Shown here: positions 11,835-22,324 of the stretch, one piece after another
Numbering within the stretch: the first letter of the stretch is position 1
Layout: every line of letters starts with the position of its first letter
Origin: Asterias amurensis
Lineage: Eukaryota > Echinodermata > Asteroidea > Forcipulatida > Asteriidae
Reading direction: 5' to 3'
Assembly: GCF_032118995.1 (NCBI RefSeq)
Contig: NC_092666.1
Location: 6,770,501 to 6,834,500, forward strand
DNA: 64,000 bases
Translations under genes and position numbers: made by a program
Notes under the pieces: model-generated
Told to the model about the DNA's origin: nothing
Databases searched by the model: none
What the model saw: the letters and a program-made list of their open reading frames with translations, nothing else

Positions 11835-12150
11835 TATTATAAGAAAACTCCCATCTAGATCAGGGTGCTACATCTAGACAACCACAAAAGTGAACATAAT
11901 AAATTAAGTTGGAATGCAAGGTAGATTGGAATTGAACAGTTTCCAAATTCTTTTTGACCATTTGATTTTTCTCTCACCCCATGTTTGGTCAAGCTCTTCT
12001 TGGTACTCGACTATTATTGTAGAACTAGAAAAAGTTGCCTTTAGTAATTGAAATATTACACCAGATGTTTGTTTATATTTCACTGGATACTTGTCTATTT
12101 CATGTCTTGTTTAATTCTACCAAAGTAACTAAACCCAAAACTCTGAGGAA

Positions 12151-12570
12151 GTGTCGTGGCCGAGCAGTAAATAAGAGCACCGAATTCAAAATCTGGTATT
12201 ACTGATCAGCAGGGTGTGGGTTCGAATCCCCAGCCGTGACACTTGTGTCCTTAAGCAAGACACTAAACCATTGCTTTGTCCTTTGGATGGGACGTAAAGC
12301 CGTTGGTCCCATGGGTTGTGTAACGCATGTAAAAGAACCCAGTGCACTTATCAAAAAGAGAAGGGGTTCGCCCCGGTGTTCCTGGCTGTGGCTGCTGTAT
12401 GCGCCCTAGCACCTTGTAAACCCTTATAAGGTGCTACATAATTGGGTCTCAGAATTCATCACTTCAATAACCTATATTTCTGAAAGTTTGTATATACTCA
12501 GCGCCTTGAGTACCTTGTTTGGTAGATACATGTACGTGCGCTATATAAGCCTCTGATATTATTATTATTA
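12151..12570 (+). repeat. tRNA-derived SINE, type 2 (unit 0)
   Basis: The tRNA-like head has gtgtcgtggccgagcag and a B box GGTTCGAATCC. A 330-bp body includes ggatgggacgtaaagccgtt and ctgtatgcgccctagcacct, and the tail is (ATT)n. It shares the head with the type 1 SINE but has a different body. The unit 1 copy is at 28565-28979. Confidence 0.85.
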
Positions 12571-12632
12571 CATCCCAATACAAATAAAGTTTACATCATG
12601 ACAGCAGAGATAGCTTACAGCTTTCATTTTAA

Positions 12633-13015
12633 AGGAACGTTACAGAATTGGTAAGAAACAAAAATGGTGAAGATCACAGGTTTACATAAAACTTACACGG
12701 TCTTGATAATGTCAGTAGAAAACATCCCATGAAATATTATTGTCTTTAAATGTCATGTTTGTTGAGGAATAAATTATTTCGTGTTTGGAGTTTATCGCTC
12801 AGTGAGCGTTTTGTTCATTTTTCTTTTTGCATCGATGTAATGCAAAAATGTGATTTGGTTTTTCACTATTTTCTCGGACCCAGGTGGCCAATCGATCTCA
12901 AACTTCTACAGGTTTGTTAGTTTATATTACATATCTGGTGGATTACATAAAGTGCTTACACTGCCAGCAACTGTTTTGTCAGCAAAACCAATTCTGTAAA
13001 GTTCCTTTAGTCTAA
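12633..13015. mobile_element. TTAA-type MITE, family AGGAACRTTACAG (unit 0, spacer)
   Basis: It starts aggaacgttacagaattgg after TTAA and ends ccaattctgtaaagttcct. The unit 1 counterpart is 29042-29420. Confidence 0.75.
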
Positions 13016-14027
13016 TTTAAAAGAATATCTTTCCCTCAACTTAGCAAAGAGCACAATTGTACTTGGCTTTAAATACACAGACAGTGAAACTTCATTTACC
13101 TTGAACTACATCTAATTGCATTCTTGTATAAAACTGTGAGTGTTTAGTTATAAAAAAAAATAATAGAAGTTCTAAAAATATACATCAGATTTTCCTTTAT
13201 TTACACACACACATAAGAGATGATGACATGATGCTTAACTCCTGCACCACGTTTCTGTCAATGTATCAACACAACCAGGGCCCAATTTTAATTCCATGGT
13301 TCAACTTTTAAGAAAGTTGTTCCCGTTGCATTCACACAGCACTGCGTAAAACCTGATACAATTTATCTTTGGTTTTAAGAGGTCAAAGCAAACTTGACCC
13401 CGTTCCTCTAACATCTGGTTTATTGTCTTGTTCATTGGTCACAGTGTGTTTACGTAATGATTACGAAGGTCAATGGGTCGTCTGTTGTAAGTTAAACCGG
13501 ATATGGTCTTTTTTATTCTGTCCACACAGTGTTAAAAGAAAAACCTGAAAGCGGTTTCAAGATAAACCCCCTCGCTGGACGGTCGATGTTTTGTGGGTTG
13601 AACTTGAATCGGATTATCTTTAGTACCGTTCAGACGCACAGAGTTGAACTTGATCGGGTTGGACTTTAGTACTGTGTCAGAACGACCTCTATGTATCTGA
13701 GAGTGATTATTACTGCCCTTTGAGCGTACATTATGCGCGCTCGTGCAAGACTAGCCTATAACTTGATTGCGTGCATTCGTGTGACACAGGGAAAAAACAT
13801 TTTCCCATGAATGGAGGGAAAGGAGTTGTGTATGTTTATTGTGTGGGATGAAACTTGCTGTCTGTTTTCTGTATTAGAGATGAAGTCATTATTTGGCTTT
13901 TGATGATTATAGGCAAAATTATAAGCCACGGGTTCAACTTCAGAGGTGTGTTATATTTGAGTGTATTCACCTGTAAGGACATGAAGAAGTCAGAGCCATG
14001 GGACACTTGATCAACTGCTGCTCAACA
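13016..14027. other. Downstream region of gene A with possible poly(A) signal
   Basis: No gene is seen. On the minus strand AATAAA lies at 13835-13840, about 510 bases past the gene A stop, and is conserved at 30208-30213 past gene B. Another AATAAA lies near 13196-13202. The 13270-13690 part has a fragment starting cagggcccaattttaatt that may be an old MITE. Confidence 0.35.
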
Positions 14028-14165
14028 AGAATCAATTCAACCACTTAGTTGGGCAGTGCAATTTCCATTTGTCGCAGCTTCAGAACATCATGCTCAGCTT
14101 ATGAAGGTTCTTCCATCTTCTTCAGTGATGGTACCTTTAATGCAGCGGAACCAACCAAAGGTTTT
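14028..14165 (-). pseudogene. Relic LRR repeat downstream of gene A
   Basis: On the plus strand, segments such as caattcaaccacttagttgg and aaggttcttccatcttcttc with gcagcggaacca match the 168-bp LRR unit of gene A, but with gaps and stops. It lies beyond the gene A stop codon and recurs at about 30403-30520 beyond gene B. It is most likely a decayed repeat left in the 3' UTR after the stop codon moved upstream. Confidence 0.55.
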
Positions 14166-14349
14166 GTTCATCTCGATGTAGTGATAATACTTTACACCAT
14201 GTACATTAGAACATGGAAGGAAGGATGCAATGCAGAGTGTTGTAGAGGCACCATTACATCATGCATGAGGACCGTTGAGATTTAGCTTGTCTTAAAGCTA
14301 GCCGTCTTTTTCAAAAAAAATTCAAAATCTTTGGATCATCCATTGAGAA

Positions 14350-15936
14350 TTATTCATTTATGACCAAATGGGGCACACCAAGCAATGCATTTTCAACATG
14401 TGTCATATCTTCATCTTCAAGTAAACAGAAGCTCAAGTCAAACTTCTGAAGGTTCTTCATCTTCATGAAGTGATGGGCCCATGATGCAGCAGAACCACCA
14501 CGGGATTTATTTTCCGAAAGATCCAATTCAACCAAGTTGGGCAGATCACACAGTGCAGGAGCAATATGTGTCATATCTTCACCTGTCCATGAACATAGCG
14601 TCAAATCAAGCTTCTGAAGGTTCTTCATCTTCTTGAAGTGATGGGCCCATGATGCAGCAGAACCACCAAGGGATCCATTACACCAAAGATCCAACTCAAC
14701 CAAGTTGGGCAGATCACCCAGTGCAGGAGCAACATGTGTCATATCTTCACCTGTCAATGAGCAGCCACTCAAGACAAGCTTCTTAAGGTTCTTCATCTTC
14801 ATGAAGTGATGGGCCCATGATGCAGCAGAACCACCAAGGGATTCATTTCTCGAAAGATCCAATTCAACCAAGTTGGGCAGATCACACAGTGCAGGAGCAA
14901 TATGTGTCATATCTTTACCTGTCAATGAGCAGTAACTCAAATTAAACGTCATAAGGTTCTTCATCTTCACAAAGTGATGGGCCCATGATGCAGCAGAACC
15001 AATAAGGGATCTATTTCCCCCAAGATCCAATTCAACCAAGTTGGGCAGATCACACAGTGCAGGAACAATATGTGTCATATCTTCACCCGTCAATGAGCAG
15101 TAACTCAAATTAAACGTCATAAGGTTCTTCATCTTCATGAAGTGATGGGCCCATGATGCAGCATAACCACCAAGAAATCCATTTTTCGAAAGATCCAATT
15201 CAACCAAGTTGGGCAGATCACACAGTGCAGGAGCAATATGTGTCATATCTCCACCTGTCAATGAGCAGCCCCTCAAGACAAGCTTCTTAAGATTCTTCAT
15301 CTTCACAAAGTGATGGGCCCATGATGCAGCAGAACCACCAAAGAAGTTATTTGCCGAAAGATCCAATTCAACCAAGTTGGGCAGATCACACAGTGCAGGA
15401 GCAACATGTGTCATATCTTCACCTGTCAATGAGCAGTAACTCAAATTAAACGTCATAAGGTTCTTCATCTTCTTGAAGTGATGGGCCCATGATGCAGCAG
15501 AACCTCCAAGGGATTCGTTTAACGAAAGATCCAACTCAACCAAGTTGGGCAGATCACACAGTGCAGGAGCAACATGTGTCATATCTTCACCTGTCAATGA
15601 GCAGCCCCTCAAGACAAGCTTCTTAAGATTCTTCATCTTCATGAAGTGATGGGCCCATGATGCAGCAGAACCAAGCTTCTTAAGATTCTTCATCTTCATG
15701 AAGTGATGGGCCCATGATGCAGCAGAACCACCAAGGGATTTATTTGCTGAAAGATCCAATTCAACCAAGTTGGGCAGATCACACAGTGCAGGAGCAACAT
15801 GTGTCATATCTTCACCTGTCAATGAGCAGCCCCTCAAGACAAGCTTCTTAAGGTTCTTCATCTTCATGAAGTGATGGGCCCATGATGCAGCAGAACCACC
15901 AAGGGATTCATTTTTCGAAAGATCCAAACAAACCAA
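14350..15936 (-). CDS. Gene A exon 5, distal LRR block (out of frame with the NACHT part)
   Basis: This frame encodes 528 residues of ribonuclease-inhibitor-like leucine-rich repeats in 56-residue double units, each made of an NLxxLxL strand, the phrase GEDMTHIAPALCDLPNL and GGSAASWAHHF. It ends ...GVPHLVINE and TAA at 14350. The DNA period is 168 bases, with landmarks at 14475, 14643, 14811, 14979, 15147, 15315, 15483, 15651, 15708 and 15876. The 57-base step at 15651-15708 is an in-frame partial duplication. LRRs of this kind sense ligands or hold NLRs inactive. In the genome this frame is cut off from the NACHT frame by a 23-base deletion near 15968, so it is probably not translated as part of the receptor. 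Confidence 0.8.
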   Translation of the reverse strand: MVCLDLSKNESLGGSAASWAHHFMKMKNLKKLVLRGCSLTGEDMTHVAPALCDLPNLVELDLSANKSLGGSAASWAHHFMKMKNLKKLGSAASWAHHFMKMKNLKKLVLRGCSLTGEDMTHVAPALCDLPNLVELDLSLNESLGGSAASWAHHFKKMKNLMTFNLSYCSLTGEDMTHVAPALCDLPNLVELDLSANNFFGGSAASWAHHFVKMKNLKKLVLRGCSLTGGDMTHIAPALCDLPNLVELDLSKNGFLGGYAASWAHHFMKMKNLMTFNLSYCSLTGEDMTHIVPALCDLPNLVELDLGGNRSLIGSAASWAHHFVKMKNLMTFNLSYCSLTGKDMTHIAPALCDLPNLVELDLSRNESLGGSAASWAHHFMKMKNLKKLVLSGCSLTGEDMTHVAPALGDLPNLVELDLWCNGSLGGSAASWAHHFKKMKNLQKLDLTLCSWTGEDMTHIAPALCDLPNLVELDLSENKSRGGSAASWAHHFMKMKNLQKFDLSFCLLEDEDMTHVENALLGVPHLVINE

Positions 15937-15946
15937 GTTGGGCAGA

Positions 15947-17922
15947 TCACACAGTGCAGGAGCAATATGAGCAGCCCCTCAAGACAAGCTTCTTAAGGTT
16001 CTTCATCTTCATGAAGTGATGGGCCCATGATGCAGCAGAACCACCAAAAGATCCAATTCCCGAAAGATCCAATTCAACCAAGTTGGGCAGATCACACAGT
16101 GCAGGAGCAATATGTGTCATATCTTCACCCGTCAAAGGGCAGTCAATCAAGACAAGCCTCTTCAGGTTCTTCATCTTCTTGAAGTGATGGGCCCATGATG
16201 CAGCAGATGAGGCTGCTCCTGATAATGAAGAATATTCTTCAGTACTCTCATTCAATTCGCATTCATCCAATTCTTCAGTACTCTCATTCAATTCGCATTC
16301 ATCCAAAATCACTGTTGAAAGATTCGTCATTAAGCTCATAGAGTCTACCAAGTCTGACATACGCCCACCCAAGTGACAGGAATGTATCACTACTGACTGT
16401 ACCTTCTCAAGATAATCAGTTTGTTTGTTTTCCACTGTGCATGTGTGAACATTTCTAAGCAAATATGTGAATGAGTTAAGAGTGTCCCTGTTCCAACCGA
16501 GAATGTCTATATGATCTGTTAGAACAGACTTCATGAACTCCACTGGGGGTAAATCTTGTGTCTGACCCTCAAAGTAGCAGTCAAGGCCAATCTGCATCTT
16601 GCCTGGTACTTGAGCAAGTGTTTGTAAAATGCTATTTGTACATGTCATGTTGTCACCAGCACAAAACCGCAAAATATAATCAAAGTCATAACTTCTAGAA
16701 CTGATCATTTTATCCAGGTTCTTTTGGAATTCCACCGGGTCTGTTTCTAACAAACTTTGTAAGTATTTACCAGCACAACACTCTTGAAAAGTCTTATGAA
16801 GGAACTGAATGCTGTTGTGACTTTTCATTCCCTTCAAGACCTTTTGTCTTGTAAGAATACCTCCTTTTATGGCAGATTCAAGCACATTTGGTTCAAAGTC
16901 TTCTTCAGGAAAAGCAAGCTGTTGTTCTGGAGCAAGAAGACCAAGCAATGCAATCTTTCCAAGTTCATTTGTTACTTTCGATATCTCATCTGATGACATA
17001 TCAGTTTTTCTGTGAAATATGTACTCCAATGCCTCACTGTAGATACGAGACATTGTTTCTGGGAGTTTAGAATCCTCTCTCCACAAAATGCACATCAACA
17101 CAAGTAGCATTGGACTCTTCGCCAAATCAGATAAACCATTTGAGGATTTGATCCTCCGAATAAGCCCTGCTGCTTTGTCATGTTCATCCGAGTAAAATCT
17201 CTTCACATACTTCTTGATATCTTCCTTATCGAAACCTTCAACCTTGACCTGTGTGAAAGGCTCTTGAATTAATGATCTTGTCACTAATTTATGATAGTGA
17301 GAGGGGCGAGTGGTAACTACAACAAAACACTCTCTGTCTTTCTTACGGTTCAAGATCTTTAGAATTGAACCAAATAAGGCTTTATCAAGGGCACGGGTCT
17401 TCAACTCATCAAAGCCATCAAACAAGAACAGTACTTTCTCTTGATTGTGACTGATAAAAGAACTCAACGAGTTCTTATCTACACTTGTTACTCCGCTTAA
17501 AAGTTGGTCAAAAATCGAGTCAACTAGCTCTGTGCTTTGTTCAACTGCACTCATTCTTATAACAAATACAAGTTCAAACTGCTGCAGTGCTTCACCACAT
17601 GCCCAATCATAAGCCATCTTATCAATGAGGGTAGACTTCCCTCTACCAGCTAACCCATTCAAAACAGCCTGATTTATGCAATCACCATCTCTTGTTTTCT
17701 GAAGGAAAATATCCTTATATGACTCCAGTTTCTTTCCAGATTTCTCCAATGTTAATTCTGTAAAGATATCTTTGATATGTTTGGTGTCATCATCCTCCCA
17801 TGGTATCAGTTTCACATAGCTACCTGTTTTCCTATAATGAGTTCTTATTGCCTTTCTACAGCTCTTTGCAGCGACCTGGGCTGGATCTTTTGGCGAATGG
17901 GCTCCTTGCACACTTCCGTCAT
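15947..17922 (-). CDS. Gene A exon 5, NACHT NTPase and first LRRs
   Basis: Counting from the open-frame start at 17953, the Walker A motif GLAGRGKST is at about residues 100-108 and Walker B KVLFLFDGFDEL at about 173-184. The VVTTRPSHY sensor region is near 212-220. The NLR hallmark FLHKTFQECCAGKYL is at about 384-398, in the winged-helix region. LRRs start with SAASWAHHFKKMKNL. The true exon start is the TTTACAATCAG acceptor at 17923, not the ATG at 17953, since codons upstream are intron-like and gene B has no ATG there. The frame ends early (RGCSYCSCTV, stop) because of a 23-base deletion. A small in-frame duplication of DECELNESTEE lies at about 16240-16310. The family call is secure; the ligand is unknown. 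Confidence 0.9.
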
Positions 17923-18610
17923 CTGATTGTAAACAAACCATGATATGAAACAATTAATCTTGATTCATAAATACCCCCCCGACAGTTTCTCTTCTCCTAT
18001 TGGTGGAGAGCGCGTCACGTGGTGGAGCTGTTTATAACCAGCTGGCTTCCGCGAGTCGGGCGCGCGCGTACACCAATATATCACGCAGAACGCACATTTC
18101 ATAGCTATTAGTAACAGCGCGTAATCTATTTCTAAGCGCGCACGCGCGCAAGCTATTTCTAAGCGCGCGCGCGTACACACAACCCATGTGCATGAAACAG
18201 ATTCTTTACAAAGTTTTTGAAAAAAATTTGAATGGCGAATGGGCTCCTTGGACACTTCCATCATCTGATTGTAAACAAAAAACATGATATGGAACAATTA
18301 ATCTTGATTCATAAATACGCCCCTTACAGTTTCTCTTCTCCTATTGGTGGAGAGCGTGTCACGAGGGGGTGTTTAAACGGTTGATAAGGACCAGCTGGAG
18401 CTGTTTATAACCAGCTGGCTTCCGCGAGTCTGGCGCGCGCGTACACCAATATATCACACAGAGCGCACAATTCATAGCTATTAGTAACAGCGCGTAAGCT
18501 ATTTCTAAGCGCGCGCGCGTAAGCTATTTCTAAGCGCGCGCGCATACACACAACCCACGTGCATGAAACAGATTCTTCACAAAGTTTTTGACAAAAATAC
18601 TTCAAACCTC
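17895..18610. repeat. Local tandem duplication across the exon 5 splice acceptor of gene A
   Basis: 17895-18234 and 18235-18610 are similar copies, each starting with gcgaatgggctcctt and running through ctctcctattggtggagagc to the GC-rich aagcgcgcgcgcg segment. Gene B has only one copy (about 33690-34060). The second copy carries a decoy acceptor, TTTACAATCAG, at about 18265. Confidence 0.7.
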
Positions 18611-18667
18611 GAATTTTCATTGTCAAAGTGTCTATAATTGTATTGTTTTAACGTTTTTTAACAAAAG

Positions 18668-18836
18668 GGCATTTATGAATGAGAATAAAAGAGTAGTGAC
18701 TCGATCATAAACGTCCGTTTAAAACCTTGCAGGATCGTTGCCGTGTGATAAAGGCCCTATCACAAGGCAACGACCTTGCCGGATTTAAACGGCCGTTAAA
18801 GAACTCGTCGCTACCCTTTTATTCCCTTATTTAAAT
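18668..18836. repeat. Hairpin-forming inverted repeat (intron 4 of gene A)
   Basis: The left arm gaataaaagagtagtgac... with acgtccgtttaaaaccttgc and gatcgttgccgtgtgat pairs with a right arm of atcacaaggcaacgacc, gccggatttaaacggccg and gtcgctacccttttattcc. Copies lie at about 34133-34280 and 54478-54640. Confidence 0.65.
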
Positions 18837-19003
18837 TGTTTCACTTGGCTGCTTGGAGGTTTTTTTAGGAATCACAAACGATATCTGCATCCATTTATCG
18901 TTTGCATTACTTGGGTATGTTGACTTTTTAGTAAAGCTAATCTGCAATCATGTCTCATCTTGTCCCAAGTTGACCATCACAAGAAATGACACCATGTACT
19001 TAC

Positions 19004-19062
19004 CTGAGGTTTTGGGTTGTATTGACGTTCCACTGGCAGTGGCAGTAGCTTGGGAGGAGTCA
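19004..19062 (-). pseudogene. Remnant of NLR exon 4 in gene A
   Basis: Encodes the end of the linker (DSSQATATASGTSIQPKTS) before an intact CTCAG|GTAAGT donor at 19003. The first half and the acceptor present in gene B (34557) are deleted. Confidence 0.75.
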
Positions 19063-19343
19063 ATGTATAAAAACAAACAAAGTTTAAGGAAAGCCCATAA
19101 GATACTGGCAATCTTTCGCACGCAATGAAATTTTAGGTCTAAACTGTGAGTGTCGTGACGGGGGCCCACATTAATTTCAGAGATTTCTTGATGCTGCAAG
19201 CCTCCTTATCAAATCATTGACACCAAGGCCCTTTCAGCAGAAACTGCCAGAAAAAACAACACAGCAAACTTCTTCTCTTAATGATCAGTGTGGGTATAAT
19301 AATGACTATCCAAGATTTGACATGTTTTGGTTGATTAAATTAC

Positions 19344-19424
19344 CTGTTGGTTTTACTGCTGAATCCAAAGCTCGTTTCTGTTGTAAAGTGGCAGTTAGTT
19401 TCTCCAATGCAGGTAAAATATTCT
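19344..19424 (-). CDS. NLR exon 3 of gene A (27-residue helix)
   Basis: It follows the acceptor TTTGTCTTCCAG and ends at an ACAG|GTAATT donor. The 81-base exon reads (G)ENILPALEKLTATLQQ... and on to DSAVKPT, phase 1 on both sides. Leucine spacing suggests one amphipathic helix. The exon is identical in frame to 34908-34988 of gene B. There is no known domain. Confidence 0.65.
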
Positions 19425-19661
19425 CTGGAAGACAAAGTTAAAGAAAGAAATAACGGTTATTAAGATTAAATGATAAATTATAGAGAAAACTCTTGAGTAG
19501 CTGAACTATTTACAAGCAAAATGTAGCACAATTGATGCACAATCTAGCTAGATACATTTCAAGAAACCTCACTCCATGATGTACTAAATTCAACACTAGC
19601 TCATTTTACATACATTATTTTTGATGGTGTAACAGGGAATCTCGTCACAATATATATTATT

Positions 19662-19666
19662 ATAGT
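19662..19666. other. Empty LTR target site (ATAGT)
   Basis: At the unit 0/unit 1 join, atattatt-atagt-tgaatata is uninterrupted. At the unit 1/unit 2 join the same site holds an LTR flanked by ATAGT and ATAAT. Confidence 0.7.
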
Positions 19667-19817
19667 TGAATATAAAATTATCTCAACTATCAAATTCCTC
19701 TGTTCCGATGTTTTGGGTATAAATCAAAACAAACAATTTCCACCTTTGTCTTTTCCACTATAAAAATTATAATAAAATTCTAATTCATGTTTAATTTGTT
19801 CTACATTTGTAACTTAA

Positions 19818-20194
19818 AGGAACATTATAGAATTGGTTTTTGCTAACAAACCAAATGCTGGCAGTGTAAGCGCTTTATGTAATCCACCTAATACATAAAC
19901 TGACAAACCTGTAGAAGTTTGAGATCGATCGGCCATCTGGGTCACAAGAGAATAGTGAAAAACCGATTACAAATTTTGCATTGCATCGATGCAAAAATAA
20001 AAATAAATAAAACGCTCATTGAGCGATAAAATCCAAACACAAACTAAGAATATTTATTTTACATTAAATATGACATTTCAGAAAAAAATATTTCAAGGGA
20101 TGTTTTCTACTATCATCATCATTAGACCATGTATATTTTAGGTAAATCTGTGATCTTCACGATGTTTGTTTCTCACCAATTCTGTAGCGTTCCT
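19818..20194. mobile_element. TTAA-type MITE, family AGGAACRTTACAG (intron 2 of gene A)
   Basis: Starts aggaacattatagaattgg after TTAA (19814-19817) and ends ccaattctgtagcgttcct before TTAA. It corresponds to 2534-2910. Confidence 0.75.
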
Positions 20195-20243
20195 TTAAAA
20201 GAAAGAAACCAATCTACAAAGGTTGTTCATGTTTGCACCTTAC

Positions 20244-20380
20244 CTGTTGCTCCTGCCTTCAGCTGTATGAACGTACAGTGGCTAGGATTGCCAACAGCCA
20301 AATTACCACTGCCTTCAATGCGGTGTAGAGACAAAGACTGGTTGGCCATCAAACAGGCTCCTTCACCTGATTGTTTTCTG
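20244..20380 (-). pseudogene. NLR exon 2 of gene A, one-base deletion
   Basis: The exon lies between CCCCTACAG and an ACAG|GTAAGG donor. It encodes the motif RIEGSGNLAVGNPSHCTF, but one T is missing near the exon start (aaaacaatc against aaaatcaat in genes Z and B). The correctly spliced frame therefore meets a stop within about ten codons. A 6-base in-frame difference from gene Z follows the CTF. Confidence 0.7.
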
Positions 20381-20931
20381 CTGTAGGGGCAATGAAGGAA
20401 AGTCATTTCTACAAACATAACAACATAACAATTCAAATTATTAAGGCGCTATTCCATCAAGATCATAGCGCACTGGAATGAAATTAACCTTTATCGAATG
20501 GCAACAAACCTACACCCGCATTGCCCGTAACGAAAACGTCTTGCGCCAAGACTAGCGTGCAGTATCTGAAAACAACCAGTTATAAACAGAGCTCCAGCTG
20601 GTCATTATCAACCATATAAACACCTCAACGTGACGTGCTCTCCACCAATGGGAATAGTGAAATTGTCGAGTAATTATGAGTTCAAAATTATTCTCCAGGG
20701 TGATGGGTGTATTTTTTAGTTTAAAAGGTCTGATACTTTTTTCTAACAAAAAACACAATGTTCACAGATTAACATTAGACTTACTCAGTTTGAAGATAAT
20801 GATAGTAGAAAGCTTCCTTTAAAATATTACTTACTGAGGTGCTGTAGTTTTTGAGAAATGAGTAAATAATTTTTCGTCTCAATTTTAGCATGTAAAAACG
20901 TATTAACCAGTTGTGGTACATGTTATTATAA

Positions 20932-21275
20932 GTTATCACACAAGCGCAAGTTGAATACGGTAAAATATAGCGCTTCTGTGTCCCATATCCATGGGACACA
21001 GACGTGCTATTTTTTTTTTTTTTTTCGAGCGCGCGTGTTATAACGAATTTATCTTCAAGTCTCACGTGCAAAGCGCAAAGTTTAAAAACTCAGAACGTTA
21101 TGCTGAATGTAATTTTTGCACTGTCCGTATACATTGACACTCACAATACGCACTGTGCAATAAAAACGGAGAAAGTAGTATATAAAACAGAGGAAGTAGT
21201 ATGTATGTATTTTTCCCCCTAGTAGTTCGAGCATCTGATTGGTGGATTAGCGCGTACTGGAAGATAAGGTATAAT
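20932..21275. repeat. Insertion in intron 1 absent from unit 0
   Basis: The arms ataagttatcacacaagcgc and gcgcgcgtgttataacgaat are inverted around the palindrome tgtcccatatccatgggaca. Unit 0 lacks the insertion (near 3513-3527). Unit 2 has it at about 38205-38505, slightly shorter. Confidence 0.55.
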
Positions 21276-21612
21276 ATCATAACTGAACTATATGTTTTTA
21301 CATGCTAAAATAATTTTTGTATTTTATGACTTGTTTCATTCATTTCTCAAAAACTACAGCACCTCAGTAAGTAATATTTGAAGGGAAGCTTTCTACTATC
21401 ATTATCTTCAAACCATGTAAGATTAATGTAAATCTGTGGACTTTTTCAAAAGTATCAAAATCCTTTAAGGAATAAAAAATAATATCAAATTAAACAAGAT
21501 TTGAAAACAAACACTTTTATAGACAATGGTTCCCATTATTGCATAACTCAGCTAAAGATGAATACATTTCAAATTAGCGTACAGATTGATACTAATCACA
21601 GTAAGTTTATAC

Positions 21613-21766
21613 CTTGAAGCATTTGTGTGTTTTCTGCTCTGACTAAGTCCCTTGTTTCTGGTGATGGTTGAATATTTTCAACAACAGCCATCGATCTTTG
21701 TTCTGGTTCTTGAGAATGCCTGGCCATCTCCTCCTCTTTCACGGTCTCCTCACTCTGGTCAGCCAT
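21613..21766 (-). CDS. NLR exon 1 of gene A (acidic N-terminus)
   Basis: The exon starts MADQSEETVKEEEMARHSQE and ends at CTTCAAG|GTATAA after 51 codons plus one base. It is intact and has the same length as exon 1 of gene Z. It is rich in E, Q and S, with no death-fold, TIR or CARD pattern. A pyrimidine-rich stretch ending cctaag just upstream could be an acceptor, so an untranslated exon may precede it. Confidence 0.6.
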
Positions 21767-22324
21767 TATCAGACACAATCTTAGGAATCAAAGACAAATA
21801 TTGACTCAGATGACATATTGTGTTTCGTTCTACTTCTGATTAGATGTAAAAGTTCTTGAAATACTGGTCAGTTATATGATGTAGTCTCTTACCTTCAGTT
21901 CAAGGACCAATCAGTGCTTTAGCCAGGCTCATTCACCCAATAGTCCAAAAGATGAAACATCTTCACTGAAGTCCTAGCCCATTACAAAGTCCATGTTGAG
22001 TTGCTTGACAAACCTAATTTTGAGAGCAAGAATCCAAAGAAATGTTCTAAAACAATAAAGATGCATGGGTGATATAAATTCAGGTTTTGAACTTTTTCTT
22101 GTCTGACTGTGTTAATAACCGAGTTATAACGAGTATCAACTCATGCAAGTCCTAAGAAACTCTCTTTTATTGCTCAACAGCTGAGTGTGGAATTTCTCTT
22201 TAGTCACATGATCCATCCAGAAGATGCCCTCCTCAATGTGCTCCATGTGTGGACAGCTTTTCAAGTCTTCAATTATCCTAACAAGTCTTTTTATCAGTCG
22301 TTTATTGAGTGGGTTATATTTTAG
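21767..22324. other. Intergenic spacer, no gene seen
   Basis: This is the counterpart of 5303-5837, without the Harbinger-like insertion found in unit 0. Confidence 0.45.

Larger units (their letters stand above)
14350..21766 (-). pseudogene. NLR gene A (NACHT-LRR receptor), five exons, probably non-functional
   Basis: The exons are: 1, 21766-21613 (MADQSEETVKEEE...); 2, 20380-20244; 3, 19424-19344; 4 remnant, 19062-19004; 5, 17922-14350. All introns are phase 1. Three lesions are visible. Exon 2 lacks one base near 20375 compared with genes Z and B, which gives a stop soon after. Exon 4 has lost its 5' half and its splice acceptor through a 110-base deletion between tcaa repeats, by comparison with 34512-34625. 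Exon 5 has a 23-base deletion near 15968. Skipping exons could bypass some damage because all introns share a phase, but the exon 5 frameshift would remain. NACHT-LRR proteins are cytosolic pathogen or stress sensors that oligomerise on activation. Confidence 0.8.

Noticed and set aside
17951..17953. ATG at 17953 as the start of gene A
   Set aside because: It lies upstream of a good splice acceptor and is not conserved in gene B, where the same frame has no ATG.
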